Positions 14,885 through 28,300 of a stretch of 64,000 nucleotides of DNA are shown piece by piece (position 1 is the stretch's first letter; each line of letters starts with the position of its first letter). The translations under genes and the position numbers were made by a program. The stretch lies in contig CM048591.1 in assembly GCA_026413225.1 (NCBI GenBank), positions 42,947,303 to 43,011,302 on the forward strand, read 5' to 3'. Source of the stretch: Otis tarda (lineage: Eukaryota > Chordata > Aves > Otidiformes > Otididae). The notes under the pieces were generated by a model. It worked only from the letters and a program-made list of their open reading frames with translations. It was not told where the DNA came from and searched no databases.

Positions 14885-17800
14885 CTAAGTAGAAAATAAA
14901 GAAATGCACAAATAAATAAATGTAATAAAATGCACTTATTGCCATTTACCTAAAAACCTCTGCTGAAACAAGGACATCCTCTGTGACCAGTAATTCAATC
15001 CTAAGTATTATGATCTAGCATTCAGTGCAGCACTCAGCAGGAACCAGAAAAACCTTCACAATAATCCCCTCTATAAATGATGTTTCATGACATGCCCCAA
15101 AATTTCCCTCTCTTCAATTGAAACGTGTGTTTACAGTTTCCCACTTAAATAATACACTTCACTTAGCTGTTTTATACAGGATAAATCAGGCTTATATAAC
15201 CGAAAATGGCAGAAGCTAGGTATCTGCTCTTAAAATAATTACAAAAATTCATATCCTTAATGGACTTGATTCTTTCCAGCCAGTTCATAAGCAGAGTAAG
15301 TGCTGTATCTCCAGAAACACTGATGTCCCATTCTCTGAACATTATTTACTGTTAAAAGGAATTTCCAACTTAATGCTGTCTCTTTCCTTCAAAATCTTTC
15401 CAACCTCACTTTGTTGTGATAAAAAGAAAATAATACAAAGTTAGAACTGTCACACTTTCATGACCCTTCTACAAAAAAAAAAATACCTACACTGAAAAAT
15501 CTATTTCAGTAAATGTGAAACTTGAGACCTTTACATTTGTCTCTTCCTAGGCACAACAATTCTAAAAAACAACACATAGCCTTGTAATTTCCCTTTGAAT
15601 TGATAATTCAATCTGTTCTACAGGCCAGCGGCGAGACTGCCCAGGAACAGAGAGCAATAGAGCAGCACAGGCGGTACACCAGCCCGGCAGCTCGCAGCCC
15701 GCGCTGACCGCTCTCTGCCATCACCCACAAGCAGAGGTTCACGTCAGAGGCAGAATTTGGCCCAGCAGATAAACTGCAAAGGTGGAAACTTTTACAAAAA
15801 TCCCTCAATTCCATTTTAATATTTGCACTTTTTTTTCTTTATATTGTCTTTAGTTGATAGTCTTTGAAAACACTAACCAACATAACCATGCCATTGTATC
15901 AAGCATACATCCATACTTAATTCAGCAAATAAGTATCACCACCCGTGAGTCCAATACTCCATCTGTGTTCTGCTCTAATGGGACAGGCACTAGAATTCAA
16001 CTGAAAAGTAAACAAAATAGATGTCTACTAATTCTAACTAAGCTATGGATTGGAAGGGAATCCAGCAAGTGACTTTGATATTTTAGATGTAAAAACAACT
16101 TCCCAAAAAAAGGAAAGCAGTTATGTACAGTTGGAGTTAGGGACTGTATATCATGCTACTTTCATGTGTGTTTCTGAACTTGTATCTTTTTGTTATCATT
16201 TCATTCACAGTGCCGAAGAGGAAAAAAAAAAAAAACCCTTTCTCCAGTTCTCCTCACCAGTTTCTGAAGTTTCTACAAGTCACTGAGGTGAACAACCTGT
16301 ATGATTGTTCAAGGAAAGGCTATTGTTGTAAATAACGGATAAATAAATGATATTACAAAGTAGTCAACTTTCATAAGTTTTGTCATTTTGGAAAGTTTTT
16401 TTTTTAAATTTGGTACCATTAAACACATCACATTTTAGATTCTACTGTGTATTACATTATCTAATCTTTAAAATACTGTGCAGAGACAACGAAGCAAAAC
16501 ATGGATTAGTGGTTTCTTATGACAATGGGATAGTTCGTAACTTTCCCTTTTTCCTTGATTGCAACTCAAAAATCACAGACAGACCTAACAACATCACCAC
16601 AGGAAACTCCAGTTCATTATCTGTTTGCATCAGGCATAAAATCAGCTTTATTATAGCACATAAAGCAAATAACCTCAGCATTCTGAGTGCTTGCAAAAGA
16701 CTGTCTTTGTGAGAACTACATCGCCTCACACAAATTATTTATTTGATCTGACATCCTCAGAGCCAGAGGACCATCTCAGAGTCAGAAGACCTCAGAGTCG
16801 TTACATAAAAATAATTGTCAAAGCTAATTGTGATGTTCATGTGATTTTGGTAGTGCGTCCTCAGCCCCTTGGAAAAACAGTACTGAAGGTAACAGCTGTA
16901 ACATTTAAACCCCAGCAATTCCTGTTCTTGCCCAAAACCCAAGACTTCAGTATCTACACCAGCAGAGCTGGATACAATATTCCAGACCTCTTCTCTGTTA
17001 ACTTCAACAGAGCAAGCTGGGAAACCACTTACAGTATATTTAAAAAACAAGATGAAGTCATGCCTGCAAGACAATGACCTTGGTCAGTGCAAGCATAACA
17101 AAATTCTAAGAAAGTACATGTACTAAAAGCAACTGCTTTTAAGTGCTGTGCATGTGCAGTTCCAGATTCCAGGCATGATTCAGGAGATAAAGGTGACTCA
17201 GGTATAACCCATCTACCTTAGTACCCTGACTGCACTGGGACCACTCAGTTGGTTCTACTCACCATAACACACTTTGGAGGATTTCTTGAAAAACAGCTAA
17301 CCATTTCTCGAGACTAAAATTTCTGCATATAAACTTCTGTCTTTGTTTCCCACTCTGAGCTCTTGAAGTGCTTTAGACCTGAAAACTGATCCATTTCCTG
17401 CAAGATGTTTTGCATTAAAGATTTGTTTGTAACTGATGTCACTACCTGGTTAAACACATAGAAGCTGTACACACCTTAATCTAATTTTTTTTTTTAATTG
17501 TGTAAGCTTTGTGTATTATTCATGGTACAGTTTTGCCTAAAGATGATGCAAATTATAGCGCTATTCCCACAGTAACACAGATTAGCCGAAAAGCAGTACA
17601 CATCACTTCTAACTTCCCTCCAAATCCACTCTACCGGGAGTTGAACAAGCATGGATCTATCCAATCAGTTACATGCTAATGTAACTGGCATCAATGCATT
17701 TTAAAGTACCAAAACTTCTGTCCCTTCATATTCAAAGGCACTGGTGCAATGCATTTTTTGCAGTTAACAAAGACATAATCTGTCAAATAGCCTAGTTATA

Positions 17801-20800
17801 ACTGATGAAAAAAACATTTTAAGTGCTCTAAAATTTAGATGTAATGAAAGGTATGTGTATTTGCATATCCCACTCCTACATCTCTGGCGTCAGCAGTAAG
17901 GAGAGTGCTACATATACTTGCATTCACCTCTGATTATCCAGTCAAGGTAAGGGAAAGTCCGTTGCAAATCAGAAAATCACTTTCATAATTCAGGTGTGCC
18001 ACATTAAACCTTGCACATAGTATCTCTGAGTACTTCATGAATAATGGAGGAAGTATGCAACTGGTTTTCCTTCACTTTCAGGAACTGAGAACAGTCACAG
18101 TCTGTTGGTGTTCTCCAACACACAATCCTTAATCACATTAAACAATCCTTTAAAAGCCACCTGTGAAACATTCATTAAAAAGTATTTAAGTTCTTAAACT
18201 TGTTAATTTTCTAAGAGACATTCCCTATATTGCAGTCTTTCAGCTCTAACATTTAAGCTGGTTGCCTCATGCCAAAAGTCTGTTACTTAGCCTAATTTTA
18301 ACTATTCTAGTTTAGTAAACTAATCTAGTCTAATTCAACTTAATCTAGTCTGATACAAATCAACAGAAACATTTACTTTTTTTTTTCCTAAATGTAATTT
18401 CATTTTCCCTAGAGACTCAGCTTTTTTCTCCAAAGCAGCAAACTACACTGGAAGACAATAAGCAGCCCATGAGCACTTCTATCCTACTGCAATCTTACCT
18501 AACACCTTGTTAAAACCTCTGAGTTTTTCACACTAAAACTTTCAGGTTAGAGATGCTAGCCCTTTTTTTTTTTGTTGTTGTTAAAAAAGTATAATATTTT
18601 TCAAAGCATTAAAAACTGCTTATCATATTAAAAAATCACACCATTCTGGGTCAGAGTGTACACCATTTGCTGGGTAAAAGTACAGCAAGTTTGTAGAAGT
18701 TGAAGAGCTAAACAGAGTTGAAACTCACCTTTCAAGTCTGTAGATAGCATTACGGACAATCCCAAAATGGAGCAAGTCAAAATCTACATGATCTCATCCA
18801 GAAGGCAGTGAATCTGCCAGCACAAAATTAGGCGTTAGCATGTCATTCAGGATTCTCCATGCCAAATTCAAAACAAAGAAGTATTAAAGCATCATTTATT
18901 AATGATGAAAATGGGCTTCTACTGCTGGGTGTCTGGCGATTTATTATCTTCTTGGAAGCACATCTAGTACACAGCACAACCAGCTTCACAGCCCATGAAT
19001 CCCTCACCTGTCAAAGCAGACTTTTAAAAAGCTCTTACTTGCTCAATTAATTCTGAAGTATGATAAAGCTGATGTTCCCCTAACACACATCTACTTTGTC
19101 TCCTAAAATCATTTTCTTATTACAAACAATCATGACTCCTCCTAACCCTTAAGTAGACAAGGGCATAATAAAACAAGACATTATTTCGTTACCATCATTT
19201 TGTGACCAAATTATCCCAATAGCATATCCTCTGGCCTACCAAATGCCATTTTGCCCCACTGGTATCCTTCCAAACAACAATGCCAAGACCTTTTCCCTGG
19301 TGTCCTGCTTCAGTGTATCCCCTTGTGCATCCCTCCAGTGATTTTGTCATTTCCACCAGCTACTCTCCATCCGCCTGTTCCCAGCTGTAGTTCACCCCTG
19401 CCTATTCAAACCCTCTCACCTGAGGCCTCCAAAACAAGTAACTCCATGTTTCCTTCCAGGTCAGGCCTTCTGCCAGGAAGGAGGAACCACAAAACACACT
19501 CTGTTGCAATCTCCTAAACCCCTCTTTTCTTGGCAAAGATGCCAGTGCTCAGAGAGCACAACACCACACTGCCCAGTGTTGCTTCCTTGTCCACCTATGC
19601 CCACCTAGGCAACACTCTTATTTTAAGAATGGGTGCACAGAATATAACTCAGCTGCATTTAAAGATTTACTATTATTGCCTGCCTCGGTCAACACTGTCC
19701 AGCTGCAATATATTAAAACATATTGGCAAAAGGCTTCAGGCTGTTATGTTTTCACTCCTGGTTGCCATGAACCAAGAGCACATGCAGATTAGAGTCTGAC
19801 TTCTCATCGAAATGGCAGCAAGCTGTTTTATTTATACAACATTCTATTCCCCTGGCTGCCTGTGTCCACAGACACGACCAGGAAGTGTCTCTTACTCCAT
19901 GTTTGCATAGCAAAATGGGGTCCTTGTCCATGCCTTAGGCTCTGAGGCAGTTTCGTGGTAGCACAGCAAAGACTGCCATCACTGCCCATGGAAATGCACT
20001 CCACACGCTTCCTTCTCTGTGTCAGGCTGCCACTTGCATGCTGGCTCTAAGCTCCTTGCGTTCACTAGATATTCTGAGACAACCGAAGCATCCGAGTTTT
20101 GGTTGTTTGGAGTGGTTTTCTCTAAATTACAGAAATAAAATTGCAGGCATTCTTAACGAAAGTTGTCCAAACTTCTAAGACACACATTTTTTCACTTTAA
20201 AATGGCAAATCCTGCAAAAATAAAATGGTTATACGGTAGAGAAAAACAGATTACTAGCATGGAGAAAAATTACTACCAACCTCTTTTGCAAGAAAGCAGA
20301 AAAGAGTGCACTGAAAATCTGACAATACTGGCACTGAGGAACAATGGGCTCTGAAAGAAACACAGTTCTGCCTTTGCCAAATTAAAAGCTTCCAAAAGGT
20401 GTATGGTGTAATTTTTGGAAAGTCTGAATGCTTCCCATGCTGTGCTCTCTATTTGTATTCCTGAATGGTTATCTTGTAAATAACACAGAAAAACAGAATG
20501 CTTCAGATGACCTAGAGTACCTGAGGTCTGTCAGTACCACTGCCGTGCACAGGGTCACAGCTTTGCTTGTGAGAATGACAAGACACAGGAAAGCTGAGTG
20601 CTTAATACTCCTCTGCAACACAGTACCTATCCCACACAGCAGAAAAAGACATTTATCAATTAATCCCCTCCTGCTCTGCAGGAGCGACAACGTAGACACA
20701 GCCTGGATGGCTACTTCTTTCCTGAGCACTTTGGAGAGACACAGTGACCCTGCCAACCTGGCAAGAGTGTCACAGCTACACTGTGATCAACGCACGCTCC

Positions 20801-23800
20801 GTCTCACCTCCCACCAACGTGGGAGAGGCTCCGTAGGCACACAATAAATACGAATGATAACTCATTTTTCCATACTACATGTAACAAAGCACACTCTCAT
20901 TCATGAGCTCTGCAGTGGACAAGTTCCAGGTCAGTCCATCCCACACAGACACCTGAGAAACTAAATGCTTCTTATGAATCTCAGGGAAGATGTTCCCCAT
21001 CTACACGTACTGATGGGAGAGCATTCGTGTTTCTATTCCAGATTTGGGAAGTTTGCAGTCATTCTTGCAGAACTCATCCAGTGCTCCAAATGAAGCAGTT
21101 TCCATTACAGCCTCCCTCCCAGCAACCGCTTTTGTCCCTAAAATCCATATATAAACCTCTCAGCATGCCCCATAGGAACACTATAAATAGATATTTGGGG
21201 ATGAATGGTCCTACTACAACCACAAGAAGTCACTGGAAGCACCTCTTATTTCCCCGAGGGACTGGATCACATCAGCCAGTCCATTTGCCAGGAGTAGCCC
21301 GGACTCTGACTGTGGGTCACGGCAGCCCCACTTCAGGCATTTTAGATCCATTATCGTAAACCAATAAACCTGAACTCCACTACTGCTCAGTCTGGCTAAA
21401 CATTTGTATTACCCGTTTCATTTTTCACCAGCTACTGCCGTGCTCTACCTGCCACCACACACTTCACCAAAACTCCAAACCACACAGACCAAAATGGATG
21501 GGAAGCGACAGGCAATTTGTACTTTCACACACCCTCATACTCTCTTGGCGATAAAGGCAGTTGCTCAACATACAACTTTATCATTATATCTTGGAACATT
21601 TTATTAATTGCCTCACTGTCAGGGAACTGTTCCAGAATTTGCTTAATAAAATTTCTCATGCCAGGTAAGCCATGGGATGTGCCCAGTGCACAAAAATCAG
21701 AATTTTAATCATTTTTCATTCACCTAACAGAAAGTATGATACCTGACAAATTTGTAGTCACAGTTCACACCCTTAGATGCAATCCTTACCATTTCTGGTC
21801 TCCCTACATAAAGAACAAAATTAGACTACCAGGATATGCTCCGTTATGTTTGGGCCATTAACAAAGTGAAGGATGTCATCAATATTACAGCAGATCCGGC
21901 ATCAGTTAAAGCGAATCTGCATAGAGGAAGGAGCAGTCATTAAGGCTTTATGGACTTGCTTTCCTCCACAGCATCAAAAATCCTCCCCACATGCCCTCCA
22001 GTGCTGGAGCTAGGTTTTGGTCTCTGATTTAGCTGAAAGATGTGTAAAAGCAAACACAACGTTATCCATTGACTAAGTGCCTGAGACAGCTCTGTGTGTT
22101 GTTTATTCCAGCCAGTGCATAAAATACCTTGCGGTCATTAAATGTGTCAGAATGATGCTTGCCTTGAACAGAAATATACAATTAGCTTGCTCATAAAGCA
22201 GAAACCTCTCTCTCAGCAAGAAAACTCAACTGATGATATTTCTGCAAAGAAATACTGCTACAGGAATCCCAGTGCACCTTTGGGAGGACAGTGCTTTTCC
22301 TTTTATTTCCCTTCTTTTTTAAGCATACATTGAGCTGTTCTATTTCAGGAACGCATGGGAAAGGCTACATAGTTCAAAATGAGAAAAACTACACTCTGTA
22401 GAGGCAGATCCAATTTTAATTACAAAAAAATAATCAAATCTGTATGAACACAATAGGAAAACACAATTCATTAAACTGGCTTCCCCGGGATTCATAACCT
22501 TTCTTCATCATTCAGCCTGCAGGATAAAACACTCAGAATCCTCCCCCAGCAAACATTTTGGTTTCTGCGTAAGCAGCGAATCCTCTGGAGACAGAGGAGG
22601 CAGAGAGAGGTTAGAAAACGCAATTCCTTCTCTATCTCTCAGAGAAGTGCCAAACATTATGTAGGGCACAAACCAGCTCTGCTGGTTCACCATGAACATA
22701 GCTCTTCTTGTCTTCTCTGAATACTGTCAAGACACTGAATTTGGAACTTCAAAAAGGATTTACTGTCACTGCGTATACCTGCGTGTTCTTTGAAAAAACA
22801 GCAACTTGGGAGGGTCCGGAGGGGAATCCACTTCTGCAGCGAACAGAAAAAGGAAGTTCCCTCCTCAACAGATTTTCTGTGTTGCCAAAACTGAAAGCAA
22901 ACAGGTTTGCTCCGCAGATAAAAAGGGTAATACAAATAATACCAGGAACACTGAGACAGGCAGCGAGGCAGAGGACCACAGAGGTCGGTCTGGGGCAGGA
23001 GAGGAGCAAGGGCATCACAGGCATAACCAGCAGCCTGCCCGGACATCAGGAAGAATACATTACCTCATGGGCCATACCTGCTAACACCGGGCTGACTTTT
23101 TATCTTTCTTCGAGCACCACTGAAGCACAGCTTGGCAAACCAGAAAGAGAGCACCAAAATTGTTGTTAGAAATAGGTGCCCTCAAAACAACCAAAAGCTC
23201 CACCTGTGGATGGTGGGGAGAAAAAGGAAGAGGAATGCACGTAAATCCATATCTGCATCTTTCCTAATCAATAAAAGATACAGCAAGCCAGAGCTCTTAA
23301 AAGCAAGTTAATGGAAAAGCATCAAATGCAACAAAAATATTTTCATCCTCAGAACAGCAGCTATATCTGGAAAAACTCACAAGGAAATACAACTGTCTTG
23401 TGTTTTTTGGATTACAGTGATAGCTCTGATCACAAAGCAACAACAGCATAAATATTCACAGAGTAAAAAATAACTGTAAAAAAGGCAGATGTTGGAGCTA
23501 CAAATACAAAAACATTCAGTTTGTATCTGGTTTTTTTCAGGACACAAGATAGCCCGGAACTATTTATCATCTCATGACAGAAAACTATCATTTCCTCTAA
23601 ATAAGACATCTAAATAAATTCTAGCACAACAAAAAAAAATTTAAAAGATGTGAATATTCATACAGAAGAGTATGTTAGCAGTGCTAAGGGTTTTAACAGG
23701 AAATTCATATATGGAGGAAAGGAGGTTTACTTTTCAAAAACGATTTGTTTCCTCATGCTATATGAAAACCCCGTAGTAGTGCAGGACACAGAAACATTTC

Positions 23801-25286
23801 CATTATCCCTGAACCACTCCAGCATCACTCGGGATTTCACACAACAGTGCAAATGTAAAGAATGGGCAAAAATCTGTACTTTAAATACTGAAAGTGTTGG
23901 ATCTCAATTTAAAAATACGTAAATTCAATTAAGGCTTTGAGAAAGACAGAAAAAAAAAAAAGGTAATATGAGTTGAGAGGGGTCAGCCCAGCAATGAGAA
24001 TAAAGATTTTTCTGATGGGTCTGCAGGGCAGAATTACAATCCATATTTACCCTCCTGTCCCAGTCCAACCCAACCCCTGTGATTCCTGCTGCATTCACAA
24101 GCTGCATGAGCCTCTAATAGAGCAGGGAGATGGCAAGTTATGTACACAAACCTGACTGCAACAGAGCTCACCTCCTGACACCCTAAAGCAAACGTGGAGG
24201 GAAAGAGATTATAGTAAAAATTACTTCAGTGGTTGGCATCGTAAATTTATGAAGTATGTGTTCTTTCACTGCGAAGAGTTTCTAAATAAAAGAACAAGAC
24301 AAAAAACAGGTGCAAACACTGGAAGGGTGTCGTCAATACCGCCATCTTCTCTGCAATGCACCATGTAACGGCTGAAATCTCTACACAGCTGGAGTCTTGC
24401 TCTCTTCCCCACACACACCAGCATCCAACTCCTCAAATTTCTTCTTCTACAGTAGTATTTTTCCCCTCTTTACTTAAGTTAAAACTCAGGCCAACTACTC
24501 AAATTACTTTGTACCCTCTCATCATCACAACATGAATTAAGCATTCTCTTACTGTGTTTTCCCAGAAATGACACTATAAGCTCTCTGGGCAAGATACAAA
24601 CCAGCCTCTGATTCTCAAGATGCTACAGGATGAAAATTGCTACTTATTCGATGCACATAATCCACACACACAAAAATAATCAGAATTGTCCTGAACACAT
24701 TGTCCTGAACCCGTGTAGATTATTGTTCATGTTTCACTTAGATGTGCCACTCTTTTTGCTTTAATGCCTACGAGCCAGCAGCATAGTTTGGTTTGCGGAC
24801 TGACAATTCCTGCTCAAGTCTTCTCCGTTCTGGTGCCTGTAAAGTACCAACTGCCAGACCGTATGAGAAAACTAATCCGGAAGTCCTGGCAACATGAGTG
24901 GATTCTCCAGTCAAAATAGAAAAACCTCCCTGGATCTGCACCTAGCAACTGGCACGGGCACCGCAAGCTGCTGGAGCGATTTCATGTGAACGGCTGAGTC
25001 TGCAGGCTGAATAACTCGCGGCAACGTCTGTAAAAGCCTTCGCTGTTTCTTTCCTTTTCCCAGGACGGAGCTAAAGAAAATTCACACGGAGCAGCAGCAA
25101 GCAGGGTCAGGGTCTTTGGGGCACTCCACCTGTTGGCATGCCAAATGTCTGGGGATAAATCCGTGCAGTCACCTAAGTTCAGACTGGCACTGCACGATTT
25201 CAGGGTTCAGCTCGCACCCCGGGTGGCTGTCCCATCAAACGCAAGAGCAACCATCACTCTCTGACTGCGAAGTCTGTATCTTTGTT

Positions 25287-25318
25287 ACCAAATTTTAAAG
25301 TAACCAAATTTTAAAGTA
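25287..25318. repeat. Perfect 16-bp tandem duplication
   Basis: The unit 'accaaattttaaagta' is repeated twice without mismatch. It is a small recent slippage or duplication event in presumed intronic DNA. Confidence 0.9.
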
Positions 25319-28300
25319 ACTGAGTGAAAGTGAAGGACCAGCTGTATTTTACTTGGAAAAGCCTGAAGAAATAGGATTAAAAGTACGTTCCGTAGCATCT
25401 CTGTAGCGTGCATAGCACTCCATGGAGCACCTCATTTGCATTTTCGCAATTACTGTTCAAAGAAACAAAGACATCTCATTTCTTACTTCACTACAGGGCT
25501 TGGGAGTTTCTGTCTGTAAATATAAAAACAAAACCAAAAAAAATACCACCAACTGATGTCCTGTTCTCCTGGTCCTGCAGCGTATTTTTGTATTAGACTC
25601 TGTTGCTAAGAGCATTTAAAAAAATAAATAAATAAACCAAGAACCTGTCATGCCAGAACTGATTACATGTTCAAATCAGAGATTCCAGCCACAGATCCTA
25701 ATCACAGCTATTTTGTCAGCACCTGCTAAAACCAGTGCTTCTCCTAGTTTAACTACCACCAGCTACTCAAGATGCTCCACACAATACTTCAGATTTTCCT
25801 TTCAGAAGGACAATGCTATGAACACAGTTACCATTTTATGTTTTAGTATCAGAACCATAAAATATATCTTTAGACATTCACAAAACCTTTTTATCTTTTT
25901 TCTTATTCTCACTGAAAACAGAGATTGCATCCGTACTAAAACTACTAAAACCTTCCAAGCTTCCTGGGGTGTTGAAATCCACCACCCATGCTAGCAAACT
26001 GTTAGGGCAAAAATCCGGTGTGTGCCAATTAGGATTCTGGCTGACCAGTTCCCAGTCACTGTCTGGCAGATAGAAGGGTCTAGGAACCACTCCCAAAAGG
26101 CAGATCACATGTAGACACTCTGTTTTGGAGACAAAAACATTTGACTAGCCTCCCTGCCTGGAAAGAATACTTACACACCATTGCAATCTGAACTTTATGC
26201 ATCAATTTCCACAGGATTTCACCATTAACTTGAAACTGACTGTGGCTGCCTTTTGGCCTCTTTATATTTAACAAATTATTAAGCCCTGACGTAAATTCTC
26301 CTGATACTGCTAGGGTTTGGAGGGATGAGGGGATTGATTTGATTGCTTGTTTTCATTTGCAATTCCATTTCTTTTTTGTATACAGTGGGCATACAGAATG
26401 ACTGTATGAAAAAGGTTTTACACAGTGTTGTCAGAAAGGGCAACATGTGCTCTTTCACAGTAAGTTTACATATTGCAACATCAGGGCAAAAAATGGCTAG
26501 GTGCAAAACTTTATTTCGGTTTGGTTGTTTGGTTTTTTTTAAGCAGACTTCTCTTCCAAAGAGAGTTGCTATAGAGAAAATCTCATTGTGAGATAATATG
26601 TTTGCAAGGAACAAAGCATGTCTTCAATCCAGATTGTTTACATCTTCCTGGGGTTTAAGTGAACAAAGGAAAAATAACAAGTGTTTTTAATGAAGATGTT
26701 GACTCATTTAACATTTTTCCAAAGGAAGCCTTTAGAGAACAATCATTTTGCAGCCACTTAATACTTACGTTTCTTACTATAACTATCTTGAATGGCCAGA
26801 TTTGCAATTATTGCAGCAGTTATTTCTGTTTGCAAACCCTTCTGCTGAAAAGGAACTCATCGTATATAGCCCATACCTTCTCATTTCTGGCTGTGAGCAA
26901 CCTTGAGAAATTTTATATGTATACTCAACCTTATACAAATCGGTATGGTCCATTTAATCTCAAATTTCTGGCATTACTTTCAGTCACGGGAAACTCCGCC
27001 TAAATGGAACAATACTAGAGCATCAACGTCCACTCTTCATCCCTGGGCCCCTCTTAAACCAGATTCTCAGTAACTCCCATGAACAGCAACCATGAATGGG
27101 ATGATTGCTACTCGCACTCAGTCTACTACTGCCATCGTCCAACGTGAGCTGGAGAACAGCATCTGTCTTGACGGCTCACTGAAATGGCAAGAGCTGATTA
27201 TCAGTGCACCTCCATCAAAGACATCGTGTTAAACCCTGAATGGAGAAAAACAGGAACACTTCCATTAACTGAGTGCCTGTAGCTGGAAAGGATAAAATAA
27301 ACTGACAGCGGAGGAGTGAAGGAAGAACGAGTGTTTAAGACCTTTTTTTTTAGTTTTATGCCAGAAAGAAAAATATTTAGTATTAATTTAATTACTGCTG
27401 AATCGTTACAATTGTGTTTTCACTATCAGGCAAGGAATTAAAACAGAATGAGAGCAAGGTAATCCGATAAGAACTAAAAGACGATTTATAAGGTCTAGAA
27501 AAGGTCTCAGAGAAAGCAAGATTAGGGAAAAAAAATGAGGCTGTAATTAAGCAAACAAAGAACGAAGGAACAGACAAGCAGCCTCAGCCAAAGGAAGAAC
27601 TATGAGGAGACATTTTCCATATGCAGCAGGGGAAGACACAGCAGAAGTCATCTGGTGACAGGTTGATTTTAGCAGGAAAAGGAGAGAAAGATTATCTGGA
27701 TGTTATGAACCTTGCCAACAGGTTGATGTTATCCACGCCAGGAAGTGGAGAAGGAGTGCAAAAAGAGAGGGAGAGGAAGAAGACGACGACGAGAGCTGTT
27801 TTCAGTATGTTTGATTTAATGAGCCAAAGCACCCAGAAGGACAGAGACCTGTGCTACAGAAAACAACCATTTTATCATAGAAAGAATTACTCTCCAGTCC
27901 TCCCGATCCATCTGCTTTTTTTTTCTGGGAGAAGAGAAAAACCAGCAGTTTTTCTGCTTTAACCTTTAACCTAAGTGTTTAAATCTTGAGCTTTTAACAT
28001 ACTGTCTGTTTCAGGAGACCAGCAACAATCATACCAGTAAAATCCCGACTCCCTGTTGTGCCTTCCATAGAAAAGGCACTAATCTCTTATTTTGTTAAAA
28101 GTAATTTCAGGACAATTGATACATATGATTAAATCATTCCTGACCTATACAGGAAATTTAATCCAGGCAAATACAAGCAAAAAGTGAAAATACAGTACTT
28201 CCTCACCAGTGATTCATTTTGGCTCTAATCTCAGGCCAATTAATTCTGCCAAATGGTCGTTTCTCAGCTGCCTACTACGTATCGGTGCGCTGAAGCTGCC

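Noticed and set aside
20428..20847. 139-codon plus-strand frame
   Set aside because: No motif is recognised and an opposing frame of 95 codons overlaps; treated as chance in intronic DNA.
22708..23169. 153-codon plus-strand frame
   Set aside because: It overlaps frames of 119, 91 and 92 codons on both strands, has no recognisable domain and no clear splice or promoter context; probably chance.
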